Source: Actinobacillus indolicus (lineage in GTDB: Bacteria > Pseudomonadota > Gammaproteobacteria > Enterobacterales > Pasteurellaceae). Taken from it: DNA of 64,000 nucleotides. The position numbers and the translations under genes were made by a program. The stretch covers positions 682,001-746,000 of the forward strand of contig NZ_CP038145.1 of NCBI RefSeq assembly GCF_004519515.1, written 5' to 3'. This document shows positions 8,211 to 16,343 of this stretch, one piece after another (positions within the stretch are counted from its first letter, which is position 1; each line of letters opens with the position of its first letter). The notes beneath the pieces were generated by a model. That model was not told the origin of the DNA and ran no database searches. It saw only the letters and a list, made by a program, of their open reading frames with translations.

Positions 8211-9146
8211 ATGAATCATCTATCAAATGCCAATACTGCGTTAACGCTTTATGCACAAGCTATTTCTCGTCTAAATCAAAATTTATCTGACAATTTTAAT
8301 CAAGTCGTTGAAATGATCTTACATTGCGAAGGACGTGTTGTTGTCGCGGGTATAGGGAAATCAGGCTTAGTGGGTAAAAAAATGGTAGCAACTTTCGCAT
8401 CAACAGGCACACCAAGTTTCTTTTTACACCCAACCGAAGCATTTCATGGCGATTTAGGGATGTTAAAACCCATTGATGTGGTTATTTTGATTTCTTATAG
8501 TGGCGAAACGGACGATGTCAATAAATTAATCCCTAGCCTAAAAAACTTTGGTAATAAAATTATTGCCATGACAGGGAACCCGCAATCAACTCTCGGTCGT
8601 CATGCTGATATTACCTTAGATATCAGCATTGAACGTGAAGCCTGCCCTAATAACCTTGCGCCAACAACATCTAGTTTAATTACGATGGCACTTGGTGATG
8701 CGTTAGCAATTGCGTTAATTAAAGCTAGAGATTTTAAAGCGGAAGATTTCGCTCGATTCCATCCAGGTGGAAGTTTAGGTCGTAAGCTACTTTGTCGCGT
8801 TCGCGATGTAATGCAACGTAAATTACCAATCACATATCCATCAGCTTCTTTTAGTGACTGTTTAAATGTGATGAATGAAGGCAGAATGGGGGTAGCAATT
8901 GTGATGCAACAAGATGAGTTGCAAGGGATTATTACTGATGGAGATATTCGTCGAACTCTGGCTAAATTTGGAGCAGATAGCTTAAATAAAACAGCAGAAG
9001 ATATAATGACTCGAAATCCAAAAACCATTTTGGATAGCACCTTCCTTGCACACGCAGAAGAGTTCATGAAAGAAAAACATATCCACTCATTAATTGCGGT
9101 AACAGAAGAGGGTAAAGTCTCGGGTATCGTGGAGTTTGCAAGTTAA
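8211..9146 (+). CDS. kdsD: KpsF/GutQ-type D-arabinose-5-phosphate isomerase
   Basis: The enzyme interconverts ribulose-5-P and arabinose-5-P, the precursor of KDO in lipopolysaccharide. The 311-residue protein has an N-terminal SIS sugar-isomerase domain with GIGKSGLVGKKMVATFASTG near residues 46-65, then two CBS domains (about 200-311). Start ATG 8211 follows AAGGATAA. Its TAA overlaps the greB ATG (TAATG at 9144-9148), so the two genes are translationally coupled. Whether it serves LPS or a capsule cannot be told from the sequence. Confidence 0.9.
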   Translation: MNHLSNANTALTLYAQAISRLNQNLSDNFNQVVEMILHCEGRVVVAGIGKSGLVGKKMVATFASTGTPSFFLHPTEAFHGDLGMLKPIDVVILISYSGETDDVNKLIPSLKNFGNKIIAMTGNPQSTLGRHADITLDISIEREACPNNLAPTTSSLITMALGDALAIALIKARDFKAEDFARFHPGGSLGRKLLCRVRDVMQRKLPITYPSASFSDCLNVMNEGRMGVAIVMQQDELQGIITDGDIRRTLAKFGADSLNKTAEDIMTRNPKTILDSTFLAHAEEFMKEKHIHSLIAVTEEGKVSGIVEFAS

Positions 9147-9628
9147 TGGCAAAATCAAATCATATCACTCGTGAAGGCTGGCAAGCGTTAGACCAAGAGC
9201 TTAAATACCTTTGGAAAGATGAACGCCCTAAAGTCACTCAAGCGGTATCTGATGCAGCAGCGCTTGGTGATCGAAGCGAAAATGCCGAATATATTTATGG
9301 CAAACGCCGTTTACGTGAAATCGATCGCCGTGTTCGCTTTTTATCTAAACGCTTAGAAGTATTACAAATTGTCGATTATCATCCAAGTCAGGAAGGTAAA
9401 GTCTTCTTCGGTGCTTGGGTAGAATTAGAAAATGAAGAAGGTGAAATTAAACAATATCGGATAGTTGGTTGTGATGAATTTGATCCATCAAAACAGTGGA
9501 TTTCTATTGACTCTCCGGTTGCTCGAGCATTAATTGGTAAACAAGTTGATGATGAAATTCAGGTTGAAACGCCTCTTGGAAAAGTCACTCTTTATATTAA
9601 TAGAATATGGTATAACGCAAATACTTAA
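9146..9628 (+). CDS. greB: Transcription elongation factor GreB
   Basis: GreB enters the RNA polymerase secondary channel and rescues backtracked complexes by transcript cleavage. The 160-residue protein shows the coiled-coil signature LGDRSENAEYIYGKRRLREIDRR with the acidic tip, and a C-terminal FKBP-like domain. The REIDRRVRFLSKRLE segment favours GreB over GreA. It overlaps the upstream isomerase stop by one base. Confidence 0.95.
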   Translation: MAKSNHITREGWQALDQELKYLWKDERPKVTQAVSDAAALGDRSENAEYIYGKRRLREIDRRVRFLSKRLEVLQIVDYHPSQEGKVFFGAWVELENEEGEIKQYRIVGCDEFDPSKQWISIDSPVARALIGKQVDDEIQVETPLGKVTLYINRIWYNANT

Positions 9629-9633
9629 AATAA

Positions 9634-9667
9634 AGGCTGAAGTAGAAATATCTTCTTCAGCCTTTTT
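9634..9667 (+). terminator. Terminator after greB
   Basis: The arms AAGGCTGAAG and CTTCAGCCTT are followed by a short T run. The hairpin separates greB from the convergent letB. Confidence 0.85.
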
Positions 9668-9682
9668 ATCACATAGTTCTTC

Positions 9683-12352
9683 CTATTCTGAAATCCCTTG
9701 ATCCCACCCCAAAGCTTCCTCAGGGAGCTTACGCTTTAATAGGAATCGTCTATTTGCTTCTGCTTGAGGTTGGACTACTCTGCCTGATGGCGTTGAGAAA
9801 CTAATTCCACCATTGAATAACTGCGACATCGTTCCTGAATTCATGCTGACTCCTGCCAAACTAATATCCATGGTATAACCAGAAGAAGCCCAAAATTCAC
9901 TATTTTTACGCACAAGATGTTTATACTTACTTGCAATTCGTAAGTGAATGAGCACTCTATCTCCTAATTCGCTTAAGCTTAAGCGGTTCACAATCCCCAC
10001 TTGCATTCCACGATACATCACAGGTGCTTGTGGCGTAATGCCATTTGCATCCGTTGTTTCTACGATAATTGGGAATCCATCTGCATACTGGGTCTTCACC
10101 GTATCGGTATCGCCTAATTGGAATTGGGTTTTACGTTCCCCTGTACCAGCATCCACATTAATATAGTTTTGAATCATTGCATCCAGATTTTTAAAGCCAG
10201 TAGTATCAATTTCAGGTGAGATTGCACTAAACTTACTCCCTGCTTTTGCCACTAAAGGATAATACTGACCTTCAATGTAAGCGGTGGCTTTCACCTGTTT
10301 TTTTGCATTATCTAGCTGAAGCGATTCGACTTTACCAATGGTTAATCCCATATATTTAATTGGCATACCTTTACTGAGTTTTGAGGCATCTTGAGCAATC
10401 AAAGTGACATAGGTATTACCCGATGTCGCTTTATCATAACTTGCATAAAGGGTTTTATTACCTTTTGAACCACCATTATCAAAACTGATAGCCCCTTTTA
10501 ATGTTCTCATCAGAGATCCCATTTTGACATTCAATCCATTGGTTGAAATATCTACTTCCGTTGCAGGCTCAATCCAGAAACGGCTATTTTCTGTCACTAA
10601 ATGACGATATTTCGGTTCAATAAAGAGATCAACATCAAATTTGGCTTTTAGTGGGCGAATGTTTAATACTTCACCGATAGGAAAATTACGGTATAGCACA
10701 ACCGAACCTTTATCAATGCTAGTCAAATCATTAGCCGATAATGTGAGTGTTGCTTTTTTCTCTACGCTCACAATGTCCGCTTCTGCACTATCAACATCTT
10801 TATAAAGTGGATATTGTTTTTTAGCTTCACCTTCCGCTTTACTTGGTAAAATTCGGATACCACCTTTTAACCAATCTGAAGGAGAACCCGCATGAACCCT
10901 TAATCCATCTAAACTTACTGACATATCAATGTTAGAAATCGCCACAAACTTTGTATTGCCAGCCACAAGATTTCGATAAGGTGGATAAATAATAGCTTGA
11001 AACTTCACCCCATCTAAAGAGACCTGACGTTGTAAAATCTCACCAATTTGAACATCATTATAGTAAATGCCTTGTCCTTGCTCTACACCGTAAGCTTGAG
11101 GCGACACCAATTGGAAAGCAAGCACATTAGGACGACTTAAAAGATAATCAGATTCTTTTAATACGGTAAAATTAAACTGAGGTTCCCCATCTCCCTTTTC
11201 AATTTCAAAATAAACACCCCGAAATAATTCGCCTATTTTACTAATTTGCTCTTTATTTAGACTAAATTTTGGTTCCTTAATTAAAATTTGGCTTCCTGAT
11301 TTCAATAAGTCAGCATGATTAGGGTCGATCAACAAGGTTCCCTGAATTTTTTCAGTGGATGTTTGCTGATTTTTTAGAATATCACTCTCTTTCTCTGGTT
11401 GAATATTTAAATGAGATAATACCCCTATCTGAATATTTTGATAATACACAGGGGTTTCATTCACTTTTAAATTTGGCATCATTGGCAAAATAACATTAAC
11501 TTCAGTGCCTCTCTGAGCTGACTTTAAACTGTCATAAAGATGAAATTTTTGCCCCTGTTCAGCGACTTCCCCATCCTCAGGTGAATCAAAAGCAACCGCA
11601 CCTTGCACAATTGAAGCAAGGCTATCCACATTCACACTAACTCCAGACAAGCCTGCATTTAGATTAATACCACTGATATTCCAGAAATGGCTCTCTTTTT
11701 TCACCAAATTTGCATACTTTTTATCAATAACGAGATCAATTTCAACCTGTTTCTGATCACGAGTAAAACGATAATCGGCAATATTTCCGACAGGAACCTT
11801 ACGGAAATATACACTTGCACCAACGGTGATCGAACCAAGATCTGATGAAACCAGTTTGACTAAAAGATCACCATCAGTGACACTGATTGCAGGAGGTTCT
11901 TCTTCCGCCGTAAATTCATATTTGCTTGATGCATCGCTATTCTCACTAGGTTGTAATGTGATGTAGTTTCCTGACACAAGCGCATCTAAACCAGAAACCC
12001 CCGCCAATGAAGCACTCGGTTTCACAAGCCAAAATTTCGTCCCTTCACGCAGTACTGACTTCGCTTCAGGATTAATCTCCGCATCCACTTGGACCCCCGT
12101 GAGATTATCGACAAAATAGACCTTTTTAACCTGACCTATTTGTAAACCTTGATAACGAATAACCGTTTTCCCTGCAGTAATCCCATCGCCTTCATGGAAA
12201 CGAATCGTAATGGTTTCCCCCTGCTCTTTTAGAATTTGAAAGAACAGTAAACAACCAATGGCAAAAGCCACTATCGGCAACAACCAAAAGGGTGAAATTT
12301 TTCTAGGTTGTCTCACCTTTGCAGGCACACTATTTGGAATATTCTCTGACAT
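9683..12352 (-). CDS. letB: LetB/YebT-type lipid transport protein with seven MCE domains
   Basis: LetB forms a tube of stacked MCE rings that spans the periplasm and moves lipids between the two membranes. The 889-residue protein has one N-terminal membrane helix (about residues 18-38). I count seven MCE repeats, each marked by a G-x-x-V/I-x-Y/F-x-x-x-x-V/I-G pattern, for example IRYQGLQIGQV, VYFRKVPVGNI, IKYMGLTIGKV and VMYRGMQVGIV. E. coli YebT has seven and is 877 residues; PqiB has three. The partner letA is normally just upstream but is absent here. Confidence 0.93.
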   Translation of the reverse strand: MSENIPNSVPAKVRQPRKISPFWLLPIVAFAIGCLLFFQILKEQGETITIRFHEGDGITAGKTVIRYQGLQIGQVKKVYFVDNLTGVQVDAEINPEAKSVLREGTKFWLVKPSASLAGVSGLDALVSGNYITLQPSENSDASSKYEFTAEEEPPAISVTDGDLLVKLVSSDLGSITVGASVYFRKVPVGNIADYRFTRDQKQVEIDLVIDKKYANLVKKESHFWNISGINLNAGLSGVSVNVDSLASIVQGAVAFDSPEDGEVAEQGQKFHLYDSLKSAQRGTEVNVILPMMPNLKVNETPVYYQNIQIGVLSHLNIQPEKESDILKNQQTSTEKIQGTLLIDPNHADLLKSGSQILIKEPKFSLNKEQISKIGELFRGVYFEIEKGDGEPQFNFTVLKESDYLLSRPNVLAFQLVSPQAYGVEQGQGIYYNDVQIGEILQRQVSLDGVKFQAIIYPPYRNLVAGNTKFVAISNIDMSVSLDGLRVHAGSPSDWLKGGIRILPSKAEGEAKKQYPLYKDVDSAEADIVSVEKKATLTLSANDLTSIDKGSVVLYRNFPIGEVLNIRPLKAKFDVDLFIEPKYRHLVTENSRFWIEPATEVDISTNGLNVKMGSLMRTLKGAISFDNGGSKGNKTLYASYDKATSGNTYVTLIAQDASKLSKGMPIKYMGLTIGKVESLQLDNAKKQVKATAYIEGQYYPLVAKAGSKFSAISPEIDTTGFKNLDAMIQNYINVDAGTGERKTQFQLGDTDTVKTQYADGFPIIVETTDANGITPQAPVMYRGMQVGIVNRLSLSELGDRVLIHLRIASKYKHLVRKNSEFWASSGYTMDISLAGVSMNSGTMSQLFNGGISFSTPSGRVVQPQAEANRRFLLKRKLPEEALGWDQGISE

Positions 12353-12378
12353 AAAATTTCAATTCACTAGATAGACGT

Positions 12379-12421
12379 AAGCGGTGAGATGTTGCAAAAA
12401 TTTTACAAAATCTCACCGCTT
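12379..12421 (-). terminator. Terminator-like hairpin made of inverted uptake-signal sequences
   Basis: AAGCGGTGAGAT (12379-12390) pairs exactly with ATCTCACCGCTT (12410-12421). Each arm is a near-USS and the loop holds TGCAAAAA/TTTTACAAAA tracts. It lies just after the fur stop on the minus strand and probably ends the ybfE-fldA-fur transcript. Confidence 0.7.
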
Positions 12422-12451
12422 GATCATGATTTACCCGCCAATAAAGAGAAA

Positions 12452-12898
12452 TTATTTTTTCTCTTTTTCATCACATTTTTGGATATTACTACATTTACCA
12501 TAAAGATAAAGACTATGGTTTGCAAGCTCAATCCCATGTTGTTGGCTAATTTCACGCTGACGGCGTTCAATTTCAGAATCTTTAAACTCAAATACTTTGC
12601 CACAGTCCATACAGATAATATGGTCATGTTGGTGGTTCATATTTAACTCATAAACTGCTTTATTCGCATCAAAATTATGACGAGTTAAAATATCAACTTC
12701 CTCAAATTGATTTAATACGCGATAAACCGTCGCTAAACCAATTTCAGACTGCTTCTCTAAGAGTAATTTATAAATGTCTTCCGCTGAAAAATGTTGCATT
12801 TGGTCGCGAGTTTGTTGCATGAGCTCCAAAATCGTTAAGCGAGGCTCAGTCACCTTCAAGCCTACTTTTTTTAATAGTTTCACATTTTCTTCTGACAT
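12452..12898 (-). CDS. fur: Ferric uptake regulator Fur
   Basis: Fur is an Fe2+-dependent dimeric repressor of iron uptake genes. The 148-residue protein has the N-terminal winged helix (TEPRLTILELM ... GLATVYRVLNQF) and the metal/dimerisation half with NHQHDHIICMDCGKV. The C-terminal Cys pair is CSNIQKC. It lies 19 bases after the flavodoxin gene, the same pairing as E. coli fldA-fur. Confidence 0.97.
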   Translation of the reverse strand: MSEENVKLLKKVGLKVTEPRLTILELMQQTRDQMQHFSAEDIYKLLLEKQSEIGLATVYRVLNQFEEVDILTRHNFDANKAVYELNMNHQHDHIICMDCGKVFEFKDSEIERRQREISQQHGIELANHSLYLYGKCSNIQKCDEKEKK

Positions 12899-12917
12899 AT
12901 ATCCTCCAATAGATATA

Positions 12918-13442
12918 TTACGCTAATTCCGCTAAATACATTTCATCAAAAATCTGTTTACACCAACGGTTTACACGCTCTTCGGTTAATTCTGGTTGGC
13001 GATCTTCGTCAATACATAAGCCGACAAAGGTTTCATCATCAATTAATGCTTGAGATGCTTCGAAAGTATAACCTTCAGTTGACCAATGACCCACAATAGT
13101 ACCGCCATTTGGTTCAATCACATCACGAACCGTTCCCATTGCATCACAGAAATACTCCGCATAGTCTTCTTGGTCACCACAACCAAAGATACCCACGATC
13201 TTGCCTGTAAAATCAATCTCTTTTAACGTCGGCATAAAATCGTCCCAATCTGCTTGAGATTCGCCGTAATACCATGTTGGGATACCAATTAATAAGAAAT
13301 CGTAAGCTTCGATGTCTTCTTTCGTGCTTTTTGCAATATCACGAATATCCACTAGGTTAGCACCTAGTTGTTTTTGAATCATTTTAGAAATGTTTTCTGT
13401 GTTTCCGGTGTCACTACCGTAAAATAAACCGACAACTGCCAT
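12918..13442 (-). CDS. fldA: Flavodoxin
   Basis: This FMN protein acts as a low-potential electron carrier, for example for biotin synthase or pyruvate formate-lyase activation. The 174-residue sequence begins AVVGLFYGSDTGNTENISK, the FMN-phosphate loop. The isoalloxazine-contacting motifs PTWYYGESQADWDD and GCGDQEDYAEYFCDA follow. It sits 12 bases downstream of ybfE and 19 bases upstream of fur. Confidence 0.97.
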   Translation of the reverse strand: MAVVGLFYGSDTGNTENISKMIQKQLGANLVDIRDIAKSTKEDIEAYDFLLIGIPTWYYGESQADWDDFMPTLKEIDFTGKIVGIFGCGDQEDYAEYFCDAMGTVRDVIEPNGGTIVGHWSTEGYTFEASQALIDDETFVGLCIDEDRQPELTEERVNRWCKQIFDEMYLAELA

Positions 13443-13454
13443 TTAAAATACCTA

Positions 13455-13748
13455 TTATTTGCTCAATTCAATGGCATCGCCATTGAGATAATCGTTTAAA
13501 ATGAGTTCAATCAACTGTCCTCGAGACAGTCCTTTTACCGCTGATTCTTGTTCCAATGCCTCCACCAAATCCGAATGTAACTTCAACTCGACTCGTCTTA
13601 AGCCAGATGAGCGATCTCGTCTAAGCTGATTCCGTTTATTAATACGAAGTTGTTGTTCTCGGCTAAGGGGATTTGTACGTGGTCGCCCAACTTTTGGCAT
13701 ATTTTCGAACAGATCTAAGGTAATACAATCTGAATCTTGCTTTGCCAT
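13455..13748 (-). CDS. ybfE: YbfE-like LexA-regulated ribbon-helix-helix protein
   Basis: The ~97-residue protein resembles E. coli YbfE, a small SOS-linked protein: NPLSREQQLRINKRNQLRRD, then VELKLHSDLVEALEQESA, which looks like a ribbon-helix-helix fold. I chose ATG 13748 (MAKQDSDCITLDLFEN) because E. coli YbfE starts at the equivalent MAKEQ; an in-frame ATG ten codons upstream (13778) has no better ribosome binding site. It is first gene of ybfE-fldA-fur. I see no clear LexA box upstream. Confidence 0.85.
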   Translation of the reverse strand: MAKQDSDCITLDLFENMPKVGRPRTNPLSREQQLRINKRNQLRRDRSSGLRRVELKLHSDLVEALEQESAVKGLSRGQLIELILNDYLNGDAIELSK

Positions 13749-13888
13749 TACTACAATTCTTGGGCTAAATTCTCCCATTCAGATGAGAATGAGACGCTAA
13801 TTATTAAAGTGCGAACTATACCATAATCTAACATTATTGAAAATGGGATAAGAAAATTTGCCTAAGATAATCTTAAATACAAAAGGTT

Positions 13889-14697
13889 TTAAATCACCCC
13901 TAGCTTTTCTAACGCCACCAAAATGCCATCTTGTTCAATCGGCAAAGTGACATAATCTGCCACCTCTTTCAATTCCTCTTCTGCATTGCCCATTGCAACC
14001 CCAAAGCCTACGGTAGCAATCATTTCCAAATCATTTAAACCATCGCCAAACGCCATCGCATTTTCAATACCAAAGCCAAAATGATGAAGAACATCTTCAA
14101 TACCACGTGCTTTTGAGTTGTTTTTATTCAGCAAATCCACCGAATATTTATGCCAACGCACTTCTTTTAAATCATCTTCTAAAATTCCTGAGCGAATAAC
14201 TTCTTCCGTGCGTTCTTGCGGAAAGAACGCCAATAGCTGAATAACCGAATGATCCAAATAAAAATTCGGATCGACAATATAATCTTCTTTAATTGGACGC
14301 AACGACTCTTCGACTTCCGCCGTATTTTTAGACACCGCAATTTGTTCTGCAGTCACAAAGGCATACTCAATCTGCAACGCCTGCAGTTTGGCTAATATAC
14401 GCTCAACACGTTCAGTCGTAAGCGGGTATTCACTAATAATCTGATCTCGATAAAGGTTATACTGACCGTTTGTCGTTATGAACAGCTCAAAACCTTGCTC
14501 ATTCATTAACGGCTTGATTGCTTTCGGAAAAGCCCCGTAAGTTCTACCTGTGGCAATCGCAGGGATAATCCCTTTAGCTCGTAAGCGAGGAAGTACTTGC
14601 TCTGAAATAGACAACGGAATACGGGTTTCTTTTTGTAATACAAGGTTTCATCAATATCAAAAAACACAATTTTGATTGGGGTAGTTGGCTTTTGCAT
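13889..14697 (-). pseudogene. HAD-superfamily (Cof-type) phosphatase, frameshifted in an A5 tract
   Basis: Two frames together make one Cof-type sugar-phosphate phosphatase of about 269 residues. The first, from ATG 14697 after AAGGAG, gives QKPTTPIKIVFFDIDETLYYKK with the nucleophile Asp in DIDET. The second resumes at KETRIPLSISEQVLPRL and carries ATGRTYGAF and GDGLNDLEMI. The frames join at an A5 run (T5 on the plus strand, 14630-14634). One extra A would restore the frame, as would a -1 ribosomal shift on AAA-AAG. It may be a true mutation, a sequencing error or, less likely, programmed slippage. Confidence 0.85.
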
Positions 14698-14739
14698 CAT
14701 ATCTCCTTTTATGTTTAATCTATGAAATTTTACTCTTTT

Positions 14740-14755
14740 TTCGATCCGTGTCACA
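14740..14755 (+). promoter_or_regulatory. Candidate competence CRP-S site for comF
   Basis: TTCGA-TCCGTG-TCACA resembles the Sxy-dependent CRP-S consensus TGCGA-N6-TCGCA, flanked by T6 on the left and A5 on the right. It lies 66 bases before the comF start. A weak -10 candidate TCTAAA at 14774-14779 would place it near -40, the usual class II spot. Confidence 0.55.
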
Positions 14756-14820
14756 AAAATTCCCCAAACTTCTCTAAAAAAACTTGATAGAGTTCAAAGA
14801 AAAAAGCTATTGGGGAAAAG

Positions 14821-15498
14821 ATGAACGACTGGGGATTTTGCTGTGTACATTGCGACAGACGGCTTGCCATTGCATCACACGGTATTTGTAGCCGTTGTAA
14901 TGATCTGCTAAAACGCCACTGCTACTGTGGTGGCTGTGGAAGTTTTCTGTTAAGCGATCACAATTACTGTGGAAATTGTTTAAAGAACGAACCTAAATGG
15001 CATCGCATCGTGCAAATTTCCCAATATAAACCACCGCTTGCAGAGTGGATCCACCGCTTCAAATTTCAACAGCAATATTGGCTTGATCAACCATTAGCAC
15101 GGCTGCTACTACTTGCTATTTATCAAGCTAGACGAACACATCAGCTCACATTGCCTGAAGTGATTTTACCTGTGCCGTTATATTGGCAACGTGAATGGCA
15201 ACGAGGCTACAATCAAGCGGTGCTTTTAGCCCAACAGTTAGCAAAATGGCTTCATCTGCCAATGGATAAAGAGAGTTTACAACGTATTCGAGCCACCCAA
15301 CCGCAACGAGAGCTAACAGGGCAAGAACGCCGTAAAAATCTACGAGGGGCTTTTATTTATCAACCAAAACAGCCTTATCAGCGAGTAGCGATTGTAGATG
15401 ATGTGGTCACCACAGGTTCAACTTTGAATACGATTTGTGCCGAGTTGCTCAAACATGGGGTAAAGGAAATTCAGGTATGGACATTAGCGAGAGCCTAG
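14821..15498 (+). CDS. comF: Competence protein ComF, phosphoribosyltransferase-like
   Basis: ComF is needed in the cytoplasm for handling incoming DNA during transformation. The 225-residue protein opens with a cysteine-rich zinc-finger region (CCVHCDRRL, CSRCNDLL, CYCGGCGSF, CGNC) and ends with the PRTase signature VAIVDDVVTTGST (about 193-205). In H. influenzae comF is the last gene of comA-F; here it stands alone, divergent from the HAD gene, with its own CRP-S candidate. Its end overlaps the convergent yjjV by 15 bases. Confidence 0.95.
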   Translation: MNDWGFCCVHCDRRLAIASHGICSRCNDLLKRHCYCGGCGSFLLSDHNYCGNCLKNEPKWHRIVQISQYKPPLAEWIHRFKFQQQYWLDQPLARLLLLAIYQARRTHQLTLPEVILPVPLYWQREWQRGYNQAVLLAQQLAKWLHLPMDKESLQRIRATQPQRELTGQERRKNLRGAFIYQPKQPYQRVAIVDDVVTTGSTLNTICAELLKHGVKEIQVWTLARA

Positions 15499-16284
15499 CC
15501 AAAATAACCTTTCACTTGTCTGCCAAATGGTTTCTGCAATCTGCTCAGGGGTTTCACAGCGTAATTCGCATAATGCGTTAAAACTCACGTTCAAACGCTC
15601 TGGACGGTTCGGCTCGCCTTGATAACCAAAGACAGGCATATCAGGAGCATCGGTTTCAAGTAGTAAACTTTCCAAAGGCAATTTACGCATTGTTTCTCTG
15701 GTTTTATTTGCTCTTTGATAGCTTATCGTACCGCCCACCCCGATTTTATAACCTAAATCAACAAAACGCTTCGCTTGTTCATAACTTCCTGCAAACCCGT
15801 GTATAACACCTGTTCGAGCAAGTTGTGCTTTTTTCAAAAAAGTAAAAAGCTGATCGTGGCTTTTACGAGAGTGTAAATTCACAGGCAAATCATACCGCTT
15901 GGCAAAAGCTAATTGTGCTTCTAAAAATACACATTGTTTATGCCACAGCTCAGGCGTACAAACTGCTTCAACTGCTCGTTCTAAGCCAATCTCGGCAATC
16001 GCCGTGCAATGCGGATCTTGGCGTTGCAGATAGCGTTCAAGTAAATCTAGATCAGTTGTTTGATGTTCAGCAATATAAAGGGGATGTAAGCCTAAGCCAT
16101 ACACAATATGATTTGGTTCAGCTTGGCTACAAGCGGCGACTTGCTCAAAATTTTTTGCAGAAATTGCCACAACTAAAATTCGTTCCACCTCTTGCACTTT
16201 AGCATTATGCATTAATTGCGAAACAGAGAGATTGAGATCTTGAGCGAGATAATCTAGGTGTGTGTGGGTATCGAAAAAACGCAT
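15484..16284 (-). CDS. yjjV: TatD-family metal-dependent hydrolase YjjV
   Basis: The protein (266 residues from ATG 16284) belongs to the TatD deoxyribonuclease family. Metal ligands are visible: FDTHTHLD at the N-terminus, AEIGLE, LHSRKSHD, VIHGFAGS and LLETDAPD. I started at MRFFDTHTHLD because the longer frame to 16332 adds only residues encoded by the upstream palindrome. E. coli YjjV has 259 residues. The exact substrate is not known from sequence. Confidence 0.92.
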   Translation of the reverse strand: MRFFDTHTHLDYLAQDLNLSVSQLMHNAKVQEVERILVVAISAKNFEQVAACSQAEPNHIVYGLGLHPLYIAEHQTTDLDLLERYLQRQDPHCTAIAEIGLERAVEAVCTPELWHKQCVFLEAQLAFAKRYDLPVNLHSRKSHDQLFTFLKKAQLARTGVIHGFAGSYEQAKRFVDLGYKIGVGGTISYQRANKTRETMRKLPLESLLLETDAPDMPVFGYQGEPNRPERLNVSFNALCELRCETPEQIAETIWQTSERLFWLGSR

Positions 16285-16299
16285 TTTATTCCTAAAAAA

Positions 16300-16325
16300 C
16301 ATAAGGGGCGAAAACTCGCCCCTAT
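16300..16325. repeat. AGGGGCGA palindrome between cstA-like gene and yjjV
   Basis: AGGGGCGA-aaac-TCGCCCCT is a perfect 8-bp hairpin ending in CCCCTATAG. It sits between the minus-strand transporter stop (16344) and yjjV start (16284). It shares the AGGGGCGA word with the repeat at 3668. Confidence 0.55.
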
Positions 16326-16343
16326 AGTCCAATAACTCAGCAA

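Noticed and set aside
13779..13800. Possible Fur box (GATGAGAATGAGAC) upstream of ybfE-fldA-fur
   Set aside because: It matches only one side of the palindromic consensus, so autoregulation cannot be claimed.
14506..14754. Separate 82-residue gene upstream of the HAD phosphatase
   Set aside because: Its first part is the N-terminus of the phosphatase (FFDIDETLYYKK) and the rest is out-of-frame sequence after the A5 tract.
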